A DNA stretch of 41,560 bases from a virus, in the IMG/VR virus record IMGVR_UViG_3300009175_000033, positions 1-41,560 of that record, one strand, 5' to 3'. Within the stretch, counting starts at the first letter, position 1; each line of letters starts with the position of its first letter. The translations under genes were made by a program, and so were the position numbers. Positions 22,672 through 31,723 of the stretch are shown one piece after another. Under the pieces are notes generated by a model. That model worked only from the letters and a program-made list of their open reading frames with translations, was not told where the DNA came from and ran no database searches.

Positions 22672-24227
22672 TATACCTTTCCTCCATCAAAAGGAACTAG
22701 CTGATCTCCAAGTGTTTGGAAGTTTACTTCGGGAGTAAGTAAATTATTAATATTGTTATTAATATCTTTAAGAGATTTATCGCCCGAATTAGGTAATAAT
22801 TTATTAAGAGAACTATTTGTTAATGTTGTTACACCGATCATACTATCAGTAACTGCAAATACATTTGGAATAGGAGACCTTAATGCATCTAATGTATTAG
22901 TATTTAAAATAATATTTGTTCCTTGTGTGTCGCTTAATACTTGATCAAATAATTTTAAGTGCGAATTTCCAACATATTCTGCATTTTTACTTTGTAATAA
23001 ACTTAATACTTGATTATTACTAAATGCTGCATTTGGAGCGCCCATATCTACTAATGAGCCAGTCTGAGAAAATGCTTGACCAACTGCATTAAATTCAGCT
23101 TGATTAACTCCGCCCATTGCACTAAGGCCACCAGTTACTAAGTAATTAGCATCACCAAATTGACTAAATGTTGCGGTGGCAGCACTTGGCATTATTAAAT
23201 TATTAGCTGTTGCATATCCAACTGCTTGTGACAACAAAGAACTAAACTTTCTGATTCCATACGTACTCAAAGATATTTGATGACTATTTCCAATACCTGT
23301 TCCAGTAATTTCAATAACTTTCGGATTATCAAGTAATGCATCTTCTCTAGTAAGTGAAAGTTGTAAAGTTGAACTATCTATTGCAACCGCAAAGTATAAA
23401 GTTCCAGCACTCATTCCGCCAATAGCTACATTTCCTGCACTAACAGTATATTTAACTGATTTTCCTGTTTCTAAACCGTGTGGAATATTTAAACAATTAA
23501 ATGGAGTTGGTACTACAATTGCATTGTCGCTACCATCAAAGCTAACCACTGTTTGCGGAAACAAAGATACAGTTCTTGGGTAAGTGATATCAATCAAATT
23601 ACCTTTTCCTAAATTATCTGTAAAAACAGTTGGAATACATCCAAACATATATGGAAATTCATCACCAGCAGTGTAAAATACATCACGTAGTCTTAATTGA
23701 ATATTAATAGTATCAGCAATGAGTGGAGGATTACTAAAAGTGATTGTTGTTAAATCATCAGAGAATTTATAATCTTTAGGTTCTGTATATGCGCCACTAT
23801 TAACAGCTAATAGTTGTTTTGTATACCATAATTGACCAGGATCAACTGAAAATATTCTGTATGGATCTACTGGAAGTGGCGACCACCAACCTGCTGTAAA
23901 TTCTTCATTAAAATTGGCATATGGAGTTAATGGCTGAGTTAATGTTCCAGTTGTTGCATAAACATTTCGGAGATATCTAACAGTAATTCCAGATGCCCAA
24001 TTACTACCACTTGTCCATTGTGCATTAACTAAACCATTGAATGTTTGCAATGTATCATATTGTGGAACAGTAGCTAAAGATCCGAATACATCTCTCCAAT
24101 TAGATACTGCGGCTAATGATTCATATCTAGTTCTTAACGTAGAAATTTCTGGTGCGGCCATCCCTTCATCAAATAAGGTTCCTGTAAGTGCTTTGATTTG
24201 TAGGCCGCTAAAAAAGTTGTTATACAT
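22671..24227 (-). CDS. putative tail/baseplate structural protein
   Basis: 518 residues. Beta-rich first part (RYLRNVYATTGTLTQPLTPYANF, LWYTKQLLAVNSGAYTEPKDY, GTLYFAVAIDSSTLQLSLTRED, typical of phage structural sequences) and a helical C-terminal part. A GATAAATA late box lies 7 nt before the ATG with no Shine-Dalgarno between, so the late mRNA would have almost no leader. Upstream is the PAAR gene cluster. Confidence 0.65.
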   Translation of the reverse strand: MYNNFFSGLQIKALTGTLFDEGMAAPEISTLRTRYESLAAVSNWRDVFGSLATVPQYDTLQTFNGLVNAQWTSGSNWASGITVRYLRNVYATTGTLTQPLTPYANFNEEFTAGWWSPLPVDPYRIFSVDPGQLWYTKQLLAVNSGAYTEPKDYKFSDDLTTITFSNPPLIADTINIQLRLRDVFYTAGDEFPYMFGCIPTVFTDNLGKGNLIDITYPRTVSLFPQTVVSFDGSDNAIVVPTPFNCLNIPHGLETGKSVKYTVSAGNVAIGGMSAGTLYFAVAIDSSTLQLSLTREDALLDNPKVIEITGTGIGNSHQISLSTYGIRKFSSLLSQAVGYATANNLIMPSAATATFSQFGDANYLVTGGLSAMGGVNQAEFNAVGQAFSQTGSLVDMGAPNAAFSNNQVLSLLQSKNAEYVGNSHLKLFDQVLSDTQGTNIILNTNTLDALRSPIPNVFAVTDSMIGVTTLTNSSLNKLLPNSGDKSLKDINNNINNLLTPEVNFQTLGDQLVPFDGGKV

Positions 24228-24233
24228 TCAATA

Positions 24234-24374
24234 TTATTTATCAGGAGTTTGATTAAGTATCTGCTTCTTAAATAATATATCAGTAAGCTCTTCAGTTAGA
24301 TGTTTGAGTTCAACATTATCATTTGATTTTTTAATTTTTTCTAAACAAAGTAAGAGATTAGTGTCGGTATTCAT
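24234..24374 (-). CDS. 46-residue hypothetical protein
   Basis: MNTDTNLLLCLEKIKKSNDN and onward, a single amphipathic helix protein. ATG 24374 overlaps the PAAR stop (ATGA); a longer in-frame start at 24419 would lie inside the PAAR gene. The late box of the next gene overlaps its 3' end. Confidence 0.55.
   Translation of the reverse strand: MNTDTNLLLCLEKIKKSNDNVELKHLTEELTDILFKKQILNQTPDK
24235..24242 (-). promoter_or_regulatory. late promoter box GATAAATA, 7 nt from ATG
   Basis: Minus strand, spacing to ATG 24227 of 7 nt. With a start point about 6 nt after the box, the transcript would begin at most a base or two before the ATG. Confidence 0.6.
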
Positions 24375-24637
24375 GATATAATTACATCCGTACTTGCTTG
24401 GATTTGAATATGCCCACAACTTTGGACGCCGAATTGAATTCCAGCTGGTTTACCTTGACATATTATTGTTTTAGAACATCCTATCAATGATGACATAGGA
24501 TGATTGACGGGGTGAGGAGAACATTTGCTTCCTAATAAAGCTGCTGGTCTTCCATTTATAAAAACAGTGGTAGCAACACCAGCTATAATTGGTGCTCCCG
24601 CACTGTCTTTATCTCCAAGTCTTGGCCACCCCGGCAT
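24371..24637 (-). CDS. PAAR-motif spike-tip protein
   Basis: 88 residues. MPGWPRLGDKDSAGAPIIAGVATTVFINGRPAALLGSKCSPHP shows the PAAR pattern: P-x-A-R/L type turns, a G-D start and H/C residues (C39, H42, H46, plus C-x-H near the C-terminus) that can hold the metal at the cone tip. PAAR proteins sharpen the central spike of phage tails and type VI systems (T4 gp5.4). Single-domain, no toxin extension. Confidence 0.88.
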   Translation of the reverse strand: MPGWPRLGDKDSAGAPIIAGVATTVFINGRPAALLGSKCSPHPVNHPMSSLIGCSKTIICQGKPAGIQFGVQSCGHIQIQASTDVIIS

Positions 24638-24644
24638 ATTTTTG

Positions 24645-24947
24645 TTACCCCATTAAAATTTGTGACTTCGGTGTTTTAATTCCCGAAGTTGCTTCGTACC
24701 AACCATTAACGATCTCATCTCGTGATTGAGAGTGCATAATAACTGCATTCTTATTTAGCTTCAACTCGTTGTCTAACTTCGAGCTAAACATAGTTTGAGT
24801 CATTGCTAACCCTCTTTCACTTGCTACCATACTAAGTGGCTTAAAGATAGTGAATGAAACATCATCTTCTGTAATAAATTTGGCAACAATTTCTTCTCCG
24901 CCAATCACCTTAAACGAAACTACACTAACATTTGGTGTATAATTCAT
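24645..24947 (-). CDS. Sm-like fold small protein
   Basis: 100 residues from ATG 24947, chosen over 24977 because GAGGA lies upstream. VSVVSFKVIGGEEIVAKFITEDDVSFTIFKPLSMV (first 40 residues) resembles the Sm1 strand pattern of small LSm-like proteins found in many T4-like phages. Function unproven; RNA binding or a structural role are possible. Confidence 0.5.
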   Translation of the reverse strand: MNYTPNVSVVSFKVIGGEEIVAKFITEDDVSFTIFKPLSMVASERGLAMTQTMFSSKLDNELKLNKNAVIMHSQSRDEIVNGWYEATSGIKTPKSQILMG

Positions 24948-25009
24948 ATTTCCTCTTTTAATTATTTTATCGGACAAATCTTAGGATCAATTATTTTGTA
25001 ATCAATAAA

Positions 25010-26956
25010 TCATTTCACAGGGCAAATTCCAGCAGCGCATTCAAGCCCTTCTAAAGCTTTATCTGAAAATTCAATTACTTCTGACTTTGACGTTTTTAAT
25101 TTACTAATTAATAATTTATATTTCATTTCATCAATCTCTTCATATGGTGCTTGTAAAAAACCATGTCCAGTATGTAACATAAACGAAATTGATTTAACTG
25201 AGGTTTCATAATTTTCCTTAAGCCATTCTTTTATTTCAGGTAATTCTTCTTTCTTATAATACACTGTTACTGAAATTGAATTATCAGCCCAAACAGTTTG
25301 AATTTTCTTTACTAGTTTAAGCTGATCAGTAGCTTTCATATCTTTTGTTAGAAGTGTTCCTTCACTAAAATTACATGGAAAAGATACAATACAAGTATCA
25401 TAATTTTCAGTTCCATCAAAATTCTTAGCATATTCAATAGGATATCCTAAATTTTTACAAAATTGAATTAATTTATCATCAGATGACATACGCACTCGTC
25501 TGATAAAAAAACGAGAGAAACCTGGATGAACTCCAGGTGTTGATCCTGCCAATAAACTCAAGGTTCCACTTGGTTTTGTGGTAGTTAGTTTGATTGATTC
25601 AGGCCATTTATTTTGTTTGGACCACTGTTTATCAAATTTCCTTAAGTTCAAATAAGCCGCGTCTAACCATTCAATTTTTTCAAGCGACTGACAAATACCT
25701 GTAACTCCTACACCTATTCTCATGTTCTTATGAACTATTTCATTTGTTTCTTCGTGTAGGAAATTCATAGCACATACAGCTTTTTGAGTCTTGTATAATA
25801 GAGTTGAGCATTCTATTAGTTCTTCTTTTGTTTCAATATTATTAAGATATAATTCACCTAAATTACAACATTCTTTGTCTGATAAGGTGATTTCAGCGCA
25901 CGGATTCAGTCCCTCACAATTATCTTTTCTTTCTTCTCCAAGTCTTCCATATTTTTGAGATAATGGTGAATTAAATAGCCCATATGGTTCTCCATTACCT
26001 TTAAATCCATCCCATACTGCTTCAGAAATTTGATCATATGAATCAGCTTCAATTGTGTTATTAGACATCGCACGCCAATTTGGAATAGTACCTAAATCCC
26101 ATCGTTTTGCACGTAAGAAAAGAAAATCATCTGGATCACCAATAGCAAGTTCCGCGGATCTCCTGACATTTCCTGCAACTACTATTGAACCAATAATATT
26201 ACATATATCTAAGACATCTATAGATCGTAATTTTTTACCTTCTCTATTAGAAATAACAGAACAAATTTTAATAAGCCCATCAATTAAAATTCTAGGACCA
26301 GAAGCAGTACCACCAAATCCTGAAATTGCTTCACCTGATCCACGAACTAAAATTGTTGAATACGAAAACGACTTGCCATTATCAAAATACGATGATAATA
26401 CAGTTCTGAGTAAAGTGACCCATCCTTCTCTTGAATCAGGTACAATAAAATCTGCATCTTTTGTTAACTTATGAGTTACAGTTACATTCTTTTTAATCTT
26501 AGGTAACTCGTGGATATCTTCTTTCTTAACTGAAAGTCCAACACCACCTCCTAACATTAATTGGTTAAATAAAAAGCAAAAATCTTCAGTCTTTTTTATA
26601 GTAGTAAACCAACAGTTCAACAAAGAGTTAGCTCCAAATCTATCAACAGTTGATGTACCGAGTTGCCATAACATCCTTCCTGCGAAACTACATTTTAGAT
26701 TAAAAATCAGATCAAATAGTCTTTGTGCTTCTTCTATTGTATATTTTGAATCGATTTGATATTGTGCTGCATTTATACATCTTGCTATAGTTTCTGCCCA
26801 CTCTTCAGTTCTATCTGTACCTTCTATTTTTCTTGCATATGTTCGTTTATAAACAATATATCCTAAACCACTAAATCCAAATGGTGGAGTTTTATTTTCA
26901 TATTGTTTTAAAAATTCATATGATAAAATGTCAGATTTATATTTTTCTAAATTCAT
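25010..26956 (-). CDS. nrdJ: adenosylcobalamin-dependent ribonucleotide reductase, class II
   Basis: 648 residues, similar to the monomeric triphosphate reductase of Lactobacillus leichmannii. C115 (NCWF), the active-site block N351-x-C353-x-E355 (NPCAEITL) and C364 (CNLGE) match the radical and redox cysteines, and the C-terminus carries the re-reduction pair C640/C645 (CAAGICPVK). PSGTLSLLAGSTPGVHPG is the conserved substrate-phosphate loop. It reduces ribonucleotides to deoxyribonucleotides with B12, independent of oxygen, so the host needs B12. AAAAGGA precedes the ATG. A homing gene lies immediately upstream, overlapping by 4 nt. Confidence 0.93.
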   Translation of the reverse strand: MNLEKYKSDILSYEFLKQYENKTPPFGFSGLGYIVYKRTYARKIEGTDRTEEWAETIARCINAAQYQIDSKYTIEEAQRLFDLIFNLKCSFAGRMLWQLGTSTVDRFGANSLLNCWFTTIKKTEDFCFLFNQLMLGGGVGLSVKKEDIHELPKIKKNVTVTHKLTKDADFIVPDSREGWVTLLRTVLSSYFDNGKSFSYSTILVRGSGEAISGFGGTASGPRILIDGLIKICSVISNREGKKLRSIDVLDICNIIGSIVVAGNVRRSAELAIGDPDDFLFLRAKRWDLGTIPNWRAMSNNTIEADSYDQISEAVWDGFKGNGEPYGLFNSPLSQKYGRLGEERKDNCEGLNPCAEITLSDKECCNLGELYLNNIETKEELIECSTLLYKTQKAVCAMNFLHEETNEIVHKNMRIGVGVTGICQSLEKIEWLDAAYLNLRKFDKQWSKQNKWPESIKLTTTKPSGTLSLLAGSTPGVHPGFSRFFIRRVRMSSDDKLIQFCKNLGYPIEYAKNFDGTENYDTCIVSFPCNFSEGTLLTKDMKATDQLKLVKKIQTVWADNSISVTVYYKKEELPEIKEWLKENYETSVKSISFMLHTGHGFLQAPYEEIDEMKYKLLISKLKTSKSEVIEFSDKALEGLECAAGICPVK

Positions 26957-27621
26957 TTTTTATTCCTTTTCTTAGATTCTGATATTTTTTTCTTAGTTTC
27001 GTCTGTATGTTTTTTACCAAAAAAATGATTTTTATCTCCACTTAAATGAACCCCATACATAGGATTATTTTCACCTGATAATTTCATTGATATTTTCTTT
27101 TTTGTATCTTCAGTTAATGGCTTCCCTTTGCGAGCCAGTGATAACTTTTTCTTAGTTTCTTCAGATAAAATAGCTCCAAGTCTTGGTCCAGGTTGTCCTT
27201 TTCTAGATTCAGATATTTTTTTCTTGGTTTCGTTTGTATGTTTTTTTCCAAAATTTGGAGCACTTTCTCCAAATCGATGTACCCCATACATAGGATTATT
27301 TTTACCTGTTGTATATTCTGATCTCTGCTTTTTAAACTCTTCAGAATGTACACACCCTGAATTACCTTCTTCCCCATTCGTTAAATTTCGTAAAATACCG
27401 GTTCCATTATCTTTTCTTCCATACAATGTAATCAAATATTTTTCCAATGAAAATGCATATTCTTCATTTACATTTTCTACTATAAATTGAATATTATTAA
27501 TATCTATTGGAACTGCTACATTGTGTGGTTGAAATGCTCTATAATCTTTACCTTTGCCAATATAATATGGCGTTTTGTCTGTCCTTAAGTATTGATAAAC
27601 ATAATAAATGTTATTAGTCAT
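26953..27621 (-). CDS. GIY-YIG homing endonuclease with NUMOD3 repeats
   Basis: 222 residues from ATG 27621. The GIY-YIG core reads YYVYQYL then YYIGKGKDYRAF, with a Glu-containing helix (LEKYLITLYGRKDNGTG). The C-terminal half has several NUMOD3-type DNA-binding repeats (TGKNNPMYGVH, NFGKKHTNETKKKISES, KKHTDETKKKISES). It cuts an intron/intergenic-less allele and spreads by homing. It abuts the nrdJ start, a frequent homing target. The internal repeats are nearly identical in DNA. Confidence 0.85.
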   Translation of the reverse strand: MTNNIYYVYQYLRTDKTPYYIGKGKDYRAFQPHNVAVPIDINNIQFIVENVNEEYAFSLEKYLITLYGRKDNGTGILRNLTNGEEGNSGCVHSEEFKKQRSEYTTGKNNPMYGVHRFGESAPNFGKKHTNETKKKISESRKGQPGPRLGAILSEETKKKLSLARKGKPLTEDTKKKISMKLSGENNPMYGVHLSGDKNHFFGKKHTDETKKKISESKKRNKK

Positions 27622-27676
27622 ATACAAACTCAGAAGGTAAACTTTCAGAGACAAAATTCTCCAAATACGTATTCAT
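27614..27676 (-). CDS. 20-residue peptide, possible relic of the nrdJ 5' end
   Basis: ATG 27676 has GGAGAG 8 nt upstream and encodes MNTYLENFVSESLPSEFVYD. The segment SESLPSEFVYD aligns with SDILSYEFLKQ at the start of NrdJ, so the homing gene may have inserted in the start region of nrdJ. Its stop overlaps the GIY-YIG start. Whether the peptide has a role is unknown. Confidence 0.35.
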   Translation of the reverse strand: MNTYLENFVSESLPSEFVYD

Positions 27677-27688
27677 TAATACTCTCCA

Positions 27689-28126
27689 TTATTTTAGTAA
27701 TTTAAAATCTGTTTTGACATATTTAGTAGTGAGTTGATACTCATCACTAATCATCGATGTATTTATAATTTTTTCTTTGTTGAAATTTAACACAAACTTA
27801 CCGTTGTCAACCGATACCACACATATACGTTCTCCCTCGAATGTATGCATTAGATTTAGTTGTAATGGCAATTTTGATAATTTTGGTGCTAATGCGATTG
27901 TATAAAACATCCCTAGTGCTTTAGCTAAATCGCAATAACTCATATTATTAAAAATTGTCCACGGTGTTGGCCAATTGTCATTTTCATCTAAAAGTGGCGA
28001 TACTTTTTTATACGGAGCAGAATACCAAAGTTTTTGAACATCTATTAGATCTTCTGTACTTTGTAATTCATTCCTAAACTTTCGCCATTCTGTAATTCTT
28101 AATTCAACGTCCTGATACCAGTTCAT
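27689..28126 (-). CDS. hypothetical protein
   Basis: 145 residues. Tryptophan-rich N-terminal part (ITEWRKFRNEL, LWYSAPYK, NWPTPWTIFNNMSYCDLAKALGMFYT) looks conserved among T4-like phages but I cannot name it. Translationally coupled to the gene before it. No catalytic motif seen. Confidence 0.65.
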   Translation of the reverse strand: MNWYQDVELRITEWRKFRNELQSTEDLIDVQKLWYSAPYKKVSPLLDENDNWPTPWTIFNNMSYCDLAKALGMFYTIALAPKLSKLPLQLNLMHTFEGERICVVSVDNGKFVLNFNKEKIINTSMISDEYQLTTKYVKTDFKLLK

Positions 28127-28641
28127 TAGAAATAATCTTCTCTCTTTATTTTAATTATTGCATCATTTCCTGTGTTTGTTGAAATATATGAAAATGTTGC
28201 AGTAGTTCCAACAATAGCTACAGTAATTGTAACTCCTACAGCGGTTGTACTTGGAGTTCCTGTGTGAGTTATGTTTAGTGTACTTGTTCCATCAAATGCA
28301 TATTGGATAGTACCAGCTTGGTAAACTCCATTACGATCGATACTGTATTTAATCATCCCAGCTGGATGATAACTTATACTAAAAGTATAAAATGATGTTG
28401 CAACAAAAGTATTATCAGTTAACACAACCGACGTTACAGAATTTTGTATTCCAACTAATTCACTTAGCTCAGTTAAAATTTCAGTGTTGCCTTCCACTGA
28501 GGCACCATCAGTTAAACTACCGTTGCCAATAAATAATTGTCGGGTATCAACAGCCCATCCAATTTCACCATAACTTAATTGTGGTAAGTTTGCACGTTTA
28601 CCTCTACGAACAGTAATTTTTGAAATCTGTGTAACTGCCAT
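28126..28641 (-). CDS. virion fibre-like protein
   Basis: 171 residues. The start ITVRRGKRANLPQLSYGEIGWAVDTRQLFIGNG is a typical N-terminal attachment domain of phage fibres and tropism proteins. The rest is beta-rich. AAGGA precedes the ATG and a GATAAATA late box is 18 nt upstream. Confidence 0.7.
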   Translation of the reverse strand: MAVTQISKITVRRGKRANLPQLSYGEIGWAVDTRQLFIGNGSLTDGASVEGNTEILTELSELVGIQNSVTSVVLTDNTFVATSFYTFSISYHPAGMIKYSIDRNGVYQAGTIQYAFDGTSTLNITHTGTPSTTAVGVTITVAIVGTTATFSYISTNTGNDAIIKIKREDYF

Positions 28642-28659
28642 GTTATTATCCTTGTATGT

Positions 28660-28667
28660 TATTTATC
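28660..28667 (-). promoter_or_regulatory. late promoter box GATAAATA
   Basis: Minus strand, 18 nt before ATG 28641. Confidence 0.65.
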
Positions 28668-28673
28668 TCTACT

Positions 28674-29357
28674 CTAATCAAGATTAAAATACTCTTCTAC
28701 GCGCCTAGCCCATGCTTCTTTACATCTGTCTAATTCTAATCCATCTATAACCCAATGTTGTGGTTCAAAATTTTGACTACACATTAAAATAACACCTTTA
28801 CCAATCTTAGTTCCATAAACTTCATCGTGGGCTAAAATATATGCACTTAGTTGTAATCGATAATCTTCAACCCATTCATCTTTCTTTTTCTTATTGGTTT
28901 GTTTAAAATCAATAATAGCTAATTCATTATCCCAACTTGCAACTGCATCAGTTGTTCCGGCATAAATTTCTGGATAAAAAAGTGAAACTTCAGTTCCAAA
29001 GCATTTAGATATATGAGGATAAATATATTCATTAATAATAACACTTGCCATTTTATTACTTTGAATACTATATGGGTGGGAACCTGGTACTCGTAACACA
29101 TCAGTTTCAAAATATTCTTCCAAATATTTATGCATACGTGTTCCCATACCTGCAGCATGAGTTGTTACTTCTGTTGATTTAGCAGGACCAAGTCTTTTAC
29201 GCCAATTTTGTAATGCCAGTTTATTTGCTTTTGGCTTAGTAACATCTAGAATTGTAGTAACCGACGGAACATTTTTTCCGGATGGAGTTAAATATAATCG
29301 TTTTCCATCTACGTTGGATCTACTTAACTTAGAATAATTAAAATTGTTTATTATCAT
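28674..29357 (-). CDS. PD-(D/E)XK nuclease / exonuclease
   Basis: 227 residues. MGTRMHKYLEEYF gives the helix with conserved His, TEVSLFYPEIYAGTTDAVA the E...G-x-x-D acid, and AIIDFKQTNKKKK the (D/E)-x-K, followed by DYRLQLSAY. This is the catalytic order of Cas4/RecB-type nucleases in PDDEXK_1. It probably processes recombination or replication ends. Its early promoter suggests early expression. Confidence 0.82.
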   Translation of the reverse strand: MIINNFNYSKLSRSNVDGKRLYLTPSGKNVPSVTTILDVTKPKANKLALQNWRKRLGPAKSTEVTTHAAGMGTRMHKYLEEYFETDVLRVPGSHPYSIQSNKMASVIINEYIYPHISKCFGTEVSLFYPEIYAGTTDAVASWDNELAIIDFKQTNKKKKDEWVEDYRLQLSAYILAHDEVYGTKIGKGVILMCSQNFEPQHWVIDGLELDRCKEAWARRVEEYFNLD

Positions 29358-29370
29358 TTACACTAGTAAT

Positions 29371-29399
29371 AGTATAGCAGGTTATAAGCAATTTGTCAC
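29371..29399 (-). promoter_or_regulatory. early promoter GTGACA-N17-TATACT
   Basis: Minus strand: GTGACA (29399-29394), TATACT (29376-29371), 13 nt before ATG 29357 of the nuclease. Confidence 0.65.
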
Positions 29400-29875
29400 T
29401 TAGTATTTCGTTGTCTTGCACGTTTAGCCATATTAGCTACAATACTTTTATAGTTTGGACCTTCAGGACCTAACTCAGTTGGTGGCATTGGAGGAGTTGG
29501 AGTTGCAAGAGGTTCTTCTGGTTCCATTGGTTCCGCAGTAATATCTTCTTCTTCATGGTCTATACCAGGTTCTTCTGGCATTTCAACTTCTTGATGATCT
29601 TCTTCACCAGGAAGATTAACTTGTATAACTGATTGATTTAATTTACCAATTAGATTCTTAATCTCAGGAACAGTATCATAGTACTTGCTAAATTGAAAAT
29701 ATGATAATTCTAGACCAGTTATATTCTTTAATATTGTTTGAAGAAATAACTTGGTGCTCATCTCGGTATTATTAATTTGTGATTTGCCACCGCCAGACGA
29801 TCTTCCAGCTTTTTGGCTCCACATTTGTAGGAAAATTATAATTTTTCTACTTATGTCTTTATCTACAATAAACAT
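29396..29875 (-). CDS. hypothetical acidic protein
   Basis: 159 residues: helical N-terminal half (KIIIFLQMWSQKAGRSSGGGK), then an acidic Pro/Glu/Met-rich tail (EEEDITAEPMEPEEP) and a basic end. Possibly capsid or scaffold related because the late box and leader match those of the 344-aa gene; family not known. Confidence 0.6.
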   Translation of the reverse strand: MFIVDKDISRKIIIFLQMWSQKAGRSSGGGKSQINNTEMSTKLFLQTILKNITGLELSYFQFSKYYDTVPEIKNLIGKLNQSVIQVNLPGEEDHQEVEMPEEPGIDHEEEDITAEPMEPEEPLATPTPPMPPTELGPEGPNYKSIVANMAKRARQRNTK

Positions 29876-29892
29876 TTTATATTCCTATAATA

Positions 29893-30180
29893 TTATTTAT
29901 CCAATTTTGATTTTAATATATTAGTTTTTATCTCTCGTTTTAATTTTTTGGTTGCTTCTCTTTTTGCTATTGATTCTGGTGTTAACTTTTTACCCATATG
30001 AGATTTTGACATATTAGCTCTTGCTTCAGCAGAATATTTGTAACCATCATTTAATTTTCTGGTTGCCGTTCGTTTAGCAATAGATTCAGCAGATAATCGA
30101 AAATTATTTTCGCGTCTTGTTTTTTGCTGTTTCAATACAGACTCAGCAGATCTGCGTTTACCCATGTGTGCTTTTGACAT
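29893..30180 (-). CDS. NUMOD3 repeat part of a split HNH homing endonuclease
   Basis: 95 residues of MSKAHMGKRRSAES-type NUMOD3 repeats (three to four), basic, DNA binding. It continues the HNH gene at 30132-30611 in another frame: one extra base near GAGGGAAAG (30187-30195) restores NE-GKANMSKAHMGK. So this is the C-terminal half of one gene, expressed separately only if the internal Met is used. Confidence 0.6.
   Translation of the reverse strand: MSKAHMGKRRSAESVLKQQKTRRENNFRLSAESIAKRTATRKLNDGYKYSAEARANMSKSHMGKKLTPESIAKREATKKLKREIKTNILKSKLDK
29894..29901 (-). promoter_or_regulatory. late promoter box GATAAATA
   Basis: Minus strand, 18 nt before ATG 29875. Box and leader are near-identical to those at 31724-31731. 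Confidence 0.65.
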
Positions 30181-30611
30181 ATTAGCTTTCCCTCATTTGA
30201 CATTGGTTTATATTTTTGTCCAAGTTTTGCTTTTTGCGCTTTTACATTTAATTCGCGAGCTATTTCATATTCATCTGGAGTTGGGATATATCGACTCTTT
30301 TGAGAAGAACTTGTTCTGCACATACCAAAGAATGCATGTAACATTTTATAATAACCATGGTGTTCTTTAGATAACATTTGTGTTAATAATTGATGGCATA
30401 TAAAATGTTCTCGGCCAGTTAATACAACTAGATTATCTGGATCATTTGGGTCATTTGGGTTACCATCTAACCAACCAGTTTTATTTTTTGATTTATAAAA
30501 TGATCTTGGTATTATATGATGTTTTTCGGTATATCCATAATGCGGAAATAATTTTGCCATTTCAATTATTTCATAATATCTTTTTGTTGATGCGTTATCA
30601 ATAAATATCAT
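30132..30611 (-). CDS. HNH homing endonuclease, frameshifted C-terminus
   Basis: 159 residues. YTEKHHIIPRSFYKSKNKTGWLDGNPNDPNDPDNLVVLTGREHFICHQLL contains the H-N-H order (HH of HHIIP, N of DNLV, H of REHFICH). The natural continuation into NUMOD3 repeats is lost after residue about 140 by a one-base shift, so the last residues (LICQKHTWVNADLLSLY) are out of frame. AAAGGAG precedes ATG 30611. Confidence 0.75.
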   Translation of the reverse strand: MIFIDNASTKRYYEIIEMAKLFPHYGYTEKHHIIPRSFYKSKNKTGWLDGNPNDPNDPDNLVVLTGREHFICHQLLTQMLSKEHHGYYKMLHAFFGMCRTSSSQKSRYIPTPDEYEIARELNVKAQKAKLGQKYKPMSNEGKLICQKHTWVNADLLSLY

Positions 30612-30668
30612 TGCTGTTACTCCTTTACAGTAATAGAGTAGTTGGGTGCTATAACACCGCGAACTACA

Positions 30669-31703
30669 TTATCTTTTTCGTCTGATTGACGGTGTTGTAG
30701 TCTTCTTCGCCTTTGGTAAAATCGGTTCTTCTATGTCCATATCATCCATGTCCATATCCATATTAGCATCCATTTCTAAATCTGGGGCCGCTTCTTCGCC
30801 TGCTAAAACCTGTGTTGATTTATCAAGCTCATCTTTTGTGTTACGAATATTTTCAAGTGCGGAATTAATTATTGATGTTGCAGAACTAACATATGCTTCT
30901 GATTGTTCTGATGTCATTACGTCTCTGATTGATTCTCCAATGGCTGGTAACTCTGAGTTTACCATCTTTCCAAGTGTTTCAACCATGTCTTGAATTCTAT
31001 CTACTAAATCTTTAGCAGCAAGAATTACTTCTGCATCTGCCATGCTACTTTCTGTAAGTCTACGATATTTTGCTTCTAGAATTGATGGGTCAAGTTTTTT
31101 CATATTAATTTCTTTCTGGTATAATTTATATTTTTGTTCATCTTCTGGTGATAATTTCTCTTTATTAATTATCGATTGTTGTATACGTTTTCTATCTTCT
31201 TTTGATAAGTTAACTTTTTTAGCTGCTTGATCTTTTTCAAAGTCTTTTATAGATGATTTATCACCAACCTTATCGAAACCATACTTACTTGCTTGAGCTA
31301 GGCTACTTACTTGTTGTCCAAATTTACCAGCAGCATTTTTAACATGTCCTACTGCACTTCCATGTTGAACAGGTGATTGAACATTTGCTCCAGGAACATG
31401 TGACTTAATTGCACCAGTCACTGTTGAAATTCCTTTTCCTATGTCTGTAATTAATCCTTCTGATAACTTTGCACGCAATGTTTGTTCAATAACTAGTAAT
31501 GCCATGTAATTTTTATCTTGTTCAGACGAGTAAAGTTTACTTGTATTCCTAAATTTATCTAACTTATTCTGAATACTTTCATGTAATTTTACAACCTTGC
31601 TTGGAGACAAGTCATCTATTGGCATTGTTATATCAAATTGCTTCTTCAACATTTTAGCCAAATCATTTGACAAATTACTCGACTCTAGATCAGATAAGTT
31701 CAT
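30669..31703 (-). CDS. putative virion or assembly protein
   Basis: 344 residues, mostly helical and charged, with coiled-coil potential (RKRIQQSIINKEKLSPEDEQKYKLYQKEI) and an acidic Met/Asp run (DMDMDDMDIEEP) before a basic C-terminus. The C-terminal half (MADAEVILAAKDLVDRIQDM) looks like a conserved protein of T4-like phages near capsid genes. A late box precedes it. Scaffold, internal protein or capsid function possible. Confidence 0.6.
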   Translation of the reverse strand: MNLSDLESSNLSNDLAKMLKKQFDITMPIDDLSPSKVVKLHESIQNKLDKFRNTSKLYSSEQDKNYMALLVIEQTLRAKLSEGLITDIGKGISTVTGAIKSHVPGANVQSPVQHGSAVGHVKNAAGKFGQQVSSLAQASKYGFDKVGDKSSIKDFEKDQAAKKVNLSKEDRKRIQQSIINKEKLSPEDEQKYKLYQKEINMKKLDPSILEAKYRRLTESSMADAEVILAAKDLVDRIQDMVETLGKMVNSELPAIGESIRDVMTSEQSEAYVSSATSIINSALENIRNTKDELDKSTQVLAGEEAAPDLEMDANMDMDMDDMDIEEPILPKAKKTTTPSIRRKR

Positions 31704-31723
31704 ATTTTATATTCCTATATTAT

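Noticed and set aside
27128-27490. Plus-strand 120-aa frame
   Set aside because: Antisense to the GIY-YIG homing gene.
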